Shown here in pieces: positions 35,193-37,026 of a stretch of 37,026 nucleotides of DNA (the stretch's first letter is position 1; each line of letters starts with the position of its first letter). The position numbers and the translations under genes are program-made. The notes under the pieces were generated by a model. The model ran no database searches. It saw only the letters and a list, made by a program, of their open reading frames with translations, and was not told the origin of the DNA. The stretch comes from JAYEHK01 sp034659475 (GTDB lineage: Bacteria > Bacillota > Syntrophomonadia > Syntrophomonadales > Syntrophomonadaceae). The stretch is from the NCBI GenBank assembly GCA_034659475.1, contig JAYEHK010000132.1, positions 1 through 37,026 of the forward strand. Direction: 5' to 3'.

Positions 35193-35340
35193 ATAGACGC
35201 AGATTTCGCTGATTTATATGATTTACGCTGATTCTTTTAATAGACACGGATTTAACGGATCTACACAGATTTTTTGTAGATAATAACGTTGAATAGACGC
35301 GGACTAACGCGGACTTTCTGGACTTACGCGGACTTTTTTT
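35193..35340. repeat. Three degenerate ~50-bp repeats of a GACGCGGA-type unit
   Basis: Three consecutive units begin ATAGACGC or ATAGACAC at 35193, 35240 and 35293, with spacing of 47 and 53 bases. Each continues with two to four short words of the kind ACGCGGACT or CACGGATTT and ends in a T run. The third unit is the most regular. They lie just upstream of the methyltransferase start. They look like a dispersed, decayed intergenic repeat family; no ORF crosses them. Confidence 0.6.
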
Positions 35341-35414
35341 GTAAGGGGTCAGGGGTTAGGAGTAAGGGCAATACCTGGCGCATAGCGCCTGACTCCTAAC
35401 CCCTAACTCCTCAC
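35341..35414. repeat. Palindromic repeat A, G/C-rich arms with nested hairpin tip
   Basis: A 23-base imperfect inverted repeat (35341-35363 against 35392-35414) contains a perfect 13-base core AGGGGTTAGGAGT/ACTCCTAACCCCT. The 28-base centre holds a second hairpin GGCGC-ATA-GCGCC (35377-35389). Repeat B at the window end has the same plan with different arm bases. This suggests a dispersed, REP-like or MITE-like family. No transposase is seen. Confidence 0.7.
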
Positions 35415-35423
35415 CTCTTTTCA

Positions 35424-35579
35424 TCAGTGGTTGTGGCCTACGGCCATGGAGGGTTCCCCTGCAAAAACCAATAAATTCTCCTGTTTGAATGCATAAGTGC
35501 CCAATATCACTTTCCGCAGTTGAACTAAGTTTTCCTTCTGAAAAAGTTTACCATAAAAAATGATCCTGTATGAACAGGA
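35424..35579 (-). pseudogene. Possible protein remnant upstream of the terminator
   Basis: On the minus strand a frame is open from 35579 to a TGA at 35424-35426, with the reading KLFQKENLVQLRKVILG, then TYAFKQENLLVFAGEPSMAVGHNH in the middle and end. The composition looks protein-like, but no ATG occurs before residue ~45, and the frame runs straight through the bidirectional terminator. A GTG at 35510 or TTG at 35504 could start a very short peptide. I read it as a decayed gene fragment or the coding end of a repeat, with low confidence. Small palindromes (TGGCC-TAC-GGCCA at 35434-35446) lie inside. Confidence 0.25.
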
Positions 35580-35590
35580 TCATTTTTTAT
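35553..35590. terminator. Bidirectional intrinsic terminator below the sigG unit
   Basis: A perfect 17-base inverted repeat (35553-35569 and 35574-35590) with a four-base loop; the arms are A-rich at one outer end and T-rich at the other. It lies 25 bases after the stop of the 46-residue ORF, giving the unit sigG-ORF-terminator. Confidence 0.9.
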
Positions 35591-35615
35591 ATGCTTAAAA
35601 ACCTGAAGCAGACAA

Positions 35616-35756
35616 TTAATTGATATTATCTGCTTGAAGAATCAAGAGATTATCTCGGGTAAACGCCTGCTCCGAGTCAAGGCTCTTTGATGTAAGGGTA
35701 ACCGAAAAAACTAATATAGTACCTACTAAAAATAAGATTAATAAACCTTTTTGCAT
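35616..35756 (-). CDS. Small membrane protein ORF downstream of sigG, 46 residues
   Basis: This ORF reads MQKGLLILFLVGTILVFSV and continues with a hydrophilic tail ending QADNIN. It has one hydrophobic segment (about 4-21) and a short outer tail, so it may be a single-pass or signal-anchored protein. A GAGG ribosome site precedes the ATG at 35756 by about 11 bases. It begins 35 bases after the sigG stop and is followed at once by a strong terminator, so it is probably transcribed with sigG. I do not recognise a family; expression in the forespore is inference from the context. Confidence 0.6.
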   Translation of the reverse strand: MQKGLLILFLVGTILVFSVTLTSKSLDSEQAFTRDNLLILQADNIN

Positions 35757-35791
35757 TCTGGTTTTCGCCTCACTTCTTGCTGTTCCTCTTA

Positions 35792-36562
35792 TTACACATG
35801 CTTTTTCAGCTGTTTTAAAGCTGATTTCTCCAGTCGTGATACCTGTGCCTGTGAAATTCCAATTTCTTCTGCTACCTCCATCTGTGTTTTACCACTGAAG
35901 AAACGCAGAGAAACAATATGTTTTTCGCGTTCGTTTAGTTTCTTCAAACCTTCATTAATGGTTATGGACTCCAACCATTGTTCATCGGTGTTTTTATCGT
36001 CACTAATTTGATCCATAACCAATATAGGGTCACCCCCATCATTATAGATCGGCTCAAACAGCGAAATGGGTTCCTGAATTGCATCTAGAGCAAAAACAAC
36101 TTCCTCCCGAGGAAGTTCAAGCTCTTCAGCCATCTGCGCTACCGTTGGTTCGATTGAATTAGCCGAGAGCAATTTCTCTCGTACCTGTAATGCTTTGTAA
36201 GCAATATCTCGAAGTGAACGTGACACACGTACAGCATTATTATCCCGCAGATAACGGCGTATCTCACCAATAATCATTGGTACTGCATAGGTAGAAAATC
36301 GAACATTCTGACTTAAATCAAAATTGTCAATCGCTTTTATAAGTCCGATACATCCTACCTGAAATAAATCATCAACATACTCACCCCTGTTACTGAACCG
36401 TTGAATGACACTGAGAACCAATCGAAGATTTCCTTGAATCAACGTCTCCCTGGCGTCAATATCTCCCGCTTGCATTTCAGAGAAAAGTCTGCGCATTTCG
36501 TCATTTTTTAAAACCGGTAGTTTTGATGTGTTCACACCACATATCTCGACTTTATTAATCAA
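35792..36562 (-). CDS. sigG: Sporulation sigma factor SigG (forespore, late)
   Basis: SigG directs late forespore transcription in endospore formers. The 256-residue protein starts at a TTG and reads INKVEICGVNTSKLPVLKN, close to the Bacillus N-terminus. Region 2 has EYVDDLFQVGCIGLIKAID and FSTYAVPMIIGEIRRYLRDN. Region 3 starts at RVSRSLRDIAYKALQVRE, and region 4 ends with the helix-turn-helix KTQMEVAEEIGISQAQVSRLE. The AGGGGTG site lies five to six bases before the TTG. A sigma-F-like promoter is visible upstream. In Bacillus sigG follows sigE; here the visible neighbours are a tiny ORF and repeats. Confidence 0.97.
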   Translation of the reverse strand: MINKVEICGVNTSKLPVLKNDEMRRLFSEMQAGDIDARETLIQGNLRLVLSVIQRFSNRGEYVDDLFQVGCIGLIKAIDNFDLSQNVRFSTYAVPMIIGEIRRYLRDNNAVRVSRSLRDIAYKALQVREKLLSANSIEPTVAQMAEELELPREEVVFALDAIQEPISLFEPIYNDGGDPILVMDQISDDKNTDEQWLESITINEGLKKLNEREKHIVSLRFFSGKTQMEVAEEIGISQAQVSRLEKSALKQLKKHV

Positions 36563-36604
36563 TCAAGCACCCCTTCCCCTGCCTTAATTTATTGTTGTTG
36601 CTAA

Positions 36605-36634
36605 AATTATTAACTTTTCTGTTATGAATTATTC
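36605..36634 (-). promoter_or_regulatory. Candidate sigma-F-type promoter of sigG
   Basis: Read on the minus strand: GAATA, 15 bases, GTTAATAATT. The sigma-F consensus is GywTA, 15 bases, GgnrAnAnTw, so there is one mismatch in each box with exact spacing. It lies about 45 bases before the sigG start. Sigma-F transcription of sigG is established in Bacillus, so the match is meaningful. The region also has AT-rich stretches that could fit other sigma factors. Confidence 0.5.
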
Positions 36635-36774
36635 TGATATTTATGGTAATTATTGGTTAGATGGGAAAGGGGGATTATTCTACCCATAAAAATAACTCCC
36701 TAAAACAGAGAGTTCACAAATATACCCATTTAATATTCACAAGTACTGCGCATTAGACAGATAATGCGTCATAA
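36635..36774. other. Intergenic DNA upstream of sigG with a small inverted repeat
   Basis: No ORF of note. A seven-base perfect inverted repeat (CGCATTA and TAATGCG, 36749-36768, six-base loop) and a five-base one (AACTC/GAGTT, near 36690-36715) are the only structures seen. The rest is AT-rich with nothing recognisable. It separates the sigG promoter from the octanucleotide tandem repeat. Confidence 0.4.
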
Positions 36775-36868
<94 letters not shown>

Positions 36869-36929
36869 AACGATTCAGAAGGGATGTCAATATAATTTCC
36901 TCCACTTACACGGCAGACTATTTCAATAA

Positions 36930-37015
36930 GGAGTAAAGAGTTAGGGGTGAGGGGTGAGGAAAATGTTTGACGCGAAGCGTCTAACCCCCTAACTCTTAAC
37001 CCCTTACCCCTAACC
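36930..37015. repeat. Palindromic repeat B, second member of the REP-like family
   Basis: Twelve perfectly paired bases AAGAGTTAGGGG/CCCCTAACTCTT (36936-36947 and 36986-36997) are flanked by G/T-rich and C/A-rich imperfect arms. A nested hairpin GACGC-GAA-GCGTC (36969-36981) sits in the centre. It has the same plan as repeat A at 35341-35414 but with different bases in arms and tip. It lies near the right edge of the window, and its outer arm may continue beyond. Confidence 0.7.
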
Positions 37016-37026
37016 AAAGCTAGGTT

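Overview
The window is a stretch of AT-rich chromosome from an endospore-forming, flagellated Gram-positive bacterium. The diagnostic genes are sigG (forespore sigma factor), codY, the hslV/hslU pair, a FliY with CheC-type phosphatase sites, and a single long flagellar/chemotaxis (fla/che) operon. The gene order dprA-topA-trmFO-xerC-hslV-hslU-codY-flgB...cheA is the Bacillus/Clostridia order. Repeat-laden intergenic DNA and the flg_new and PilZ genes point to Clostridia (Peptococcaceae-like) rather than Bacillus, but I cannot name a genus from the sequence alone. Nearly every gene is on the minus strand, so transcription runs from high to low coordinates.

Region 1 (37026 down to about 35180) is an accessory-looking end. 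It holds a variable palindromic repeat cut near the window edge, an octanucleotide tandem repeat of almost 12 units, sigG with a sigma-F-like promoter, an overlooked 46-residue membrane ORF, and a bidirectional terminator. Beyond these lie a possible ORF remnant, a second palindromic repeat and three degenerate ~50-bp repeats. Region 2 (35132-33433) has an orphan beta-class DNA methyltransferase facing two tiny unknown plus-strand ORFs. Region 3 (33270-25014) is the housekeeping run dprA, topA, trmFO, xerC, hslV, hslU and codY, closed by a long perfect hairpin terminator.

Region 4 (24732-1) is the fla/che operon. It runs through rod (flgB, flgC, fliE), MS-ring and switch (fliF, fliG), export ATPase (fliH, fliI, fliJ), a MotE/YlxF-like protein, hook assembly (fliK, flgD, flg_new, flgE), and flbD, fliL, fliM, fliY, cheY. 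It continues with the export gate (fliO, fliP, fliQ, fliR, flhB, flhA), placement factors (flhF, flhG), a PilZ c-di-GMP receptor, cheB, and the 5' part of cheA, which runs off the left edge. Genes are tightly packed or overlap, so they are probably co-transcribed and translationally coupled. The clearest internal gaps flank flgE, and each holds a hairpin without a U-tract.

I found no CRISPR, tRNA, rRNA, intact insertion sequence, or defence system beyond the lone methyltransferase. The core is conserved and well understood. The unexplained material is the repeat-rich DNA around sigG, the tiny ORFs, and the structured leader ahead of flgB.
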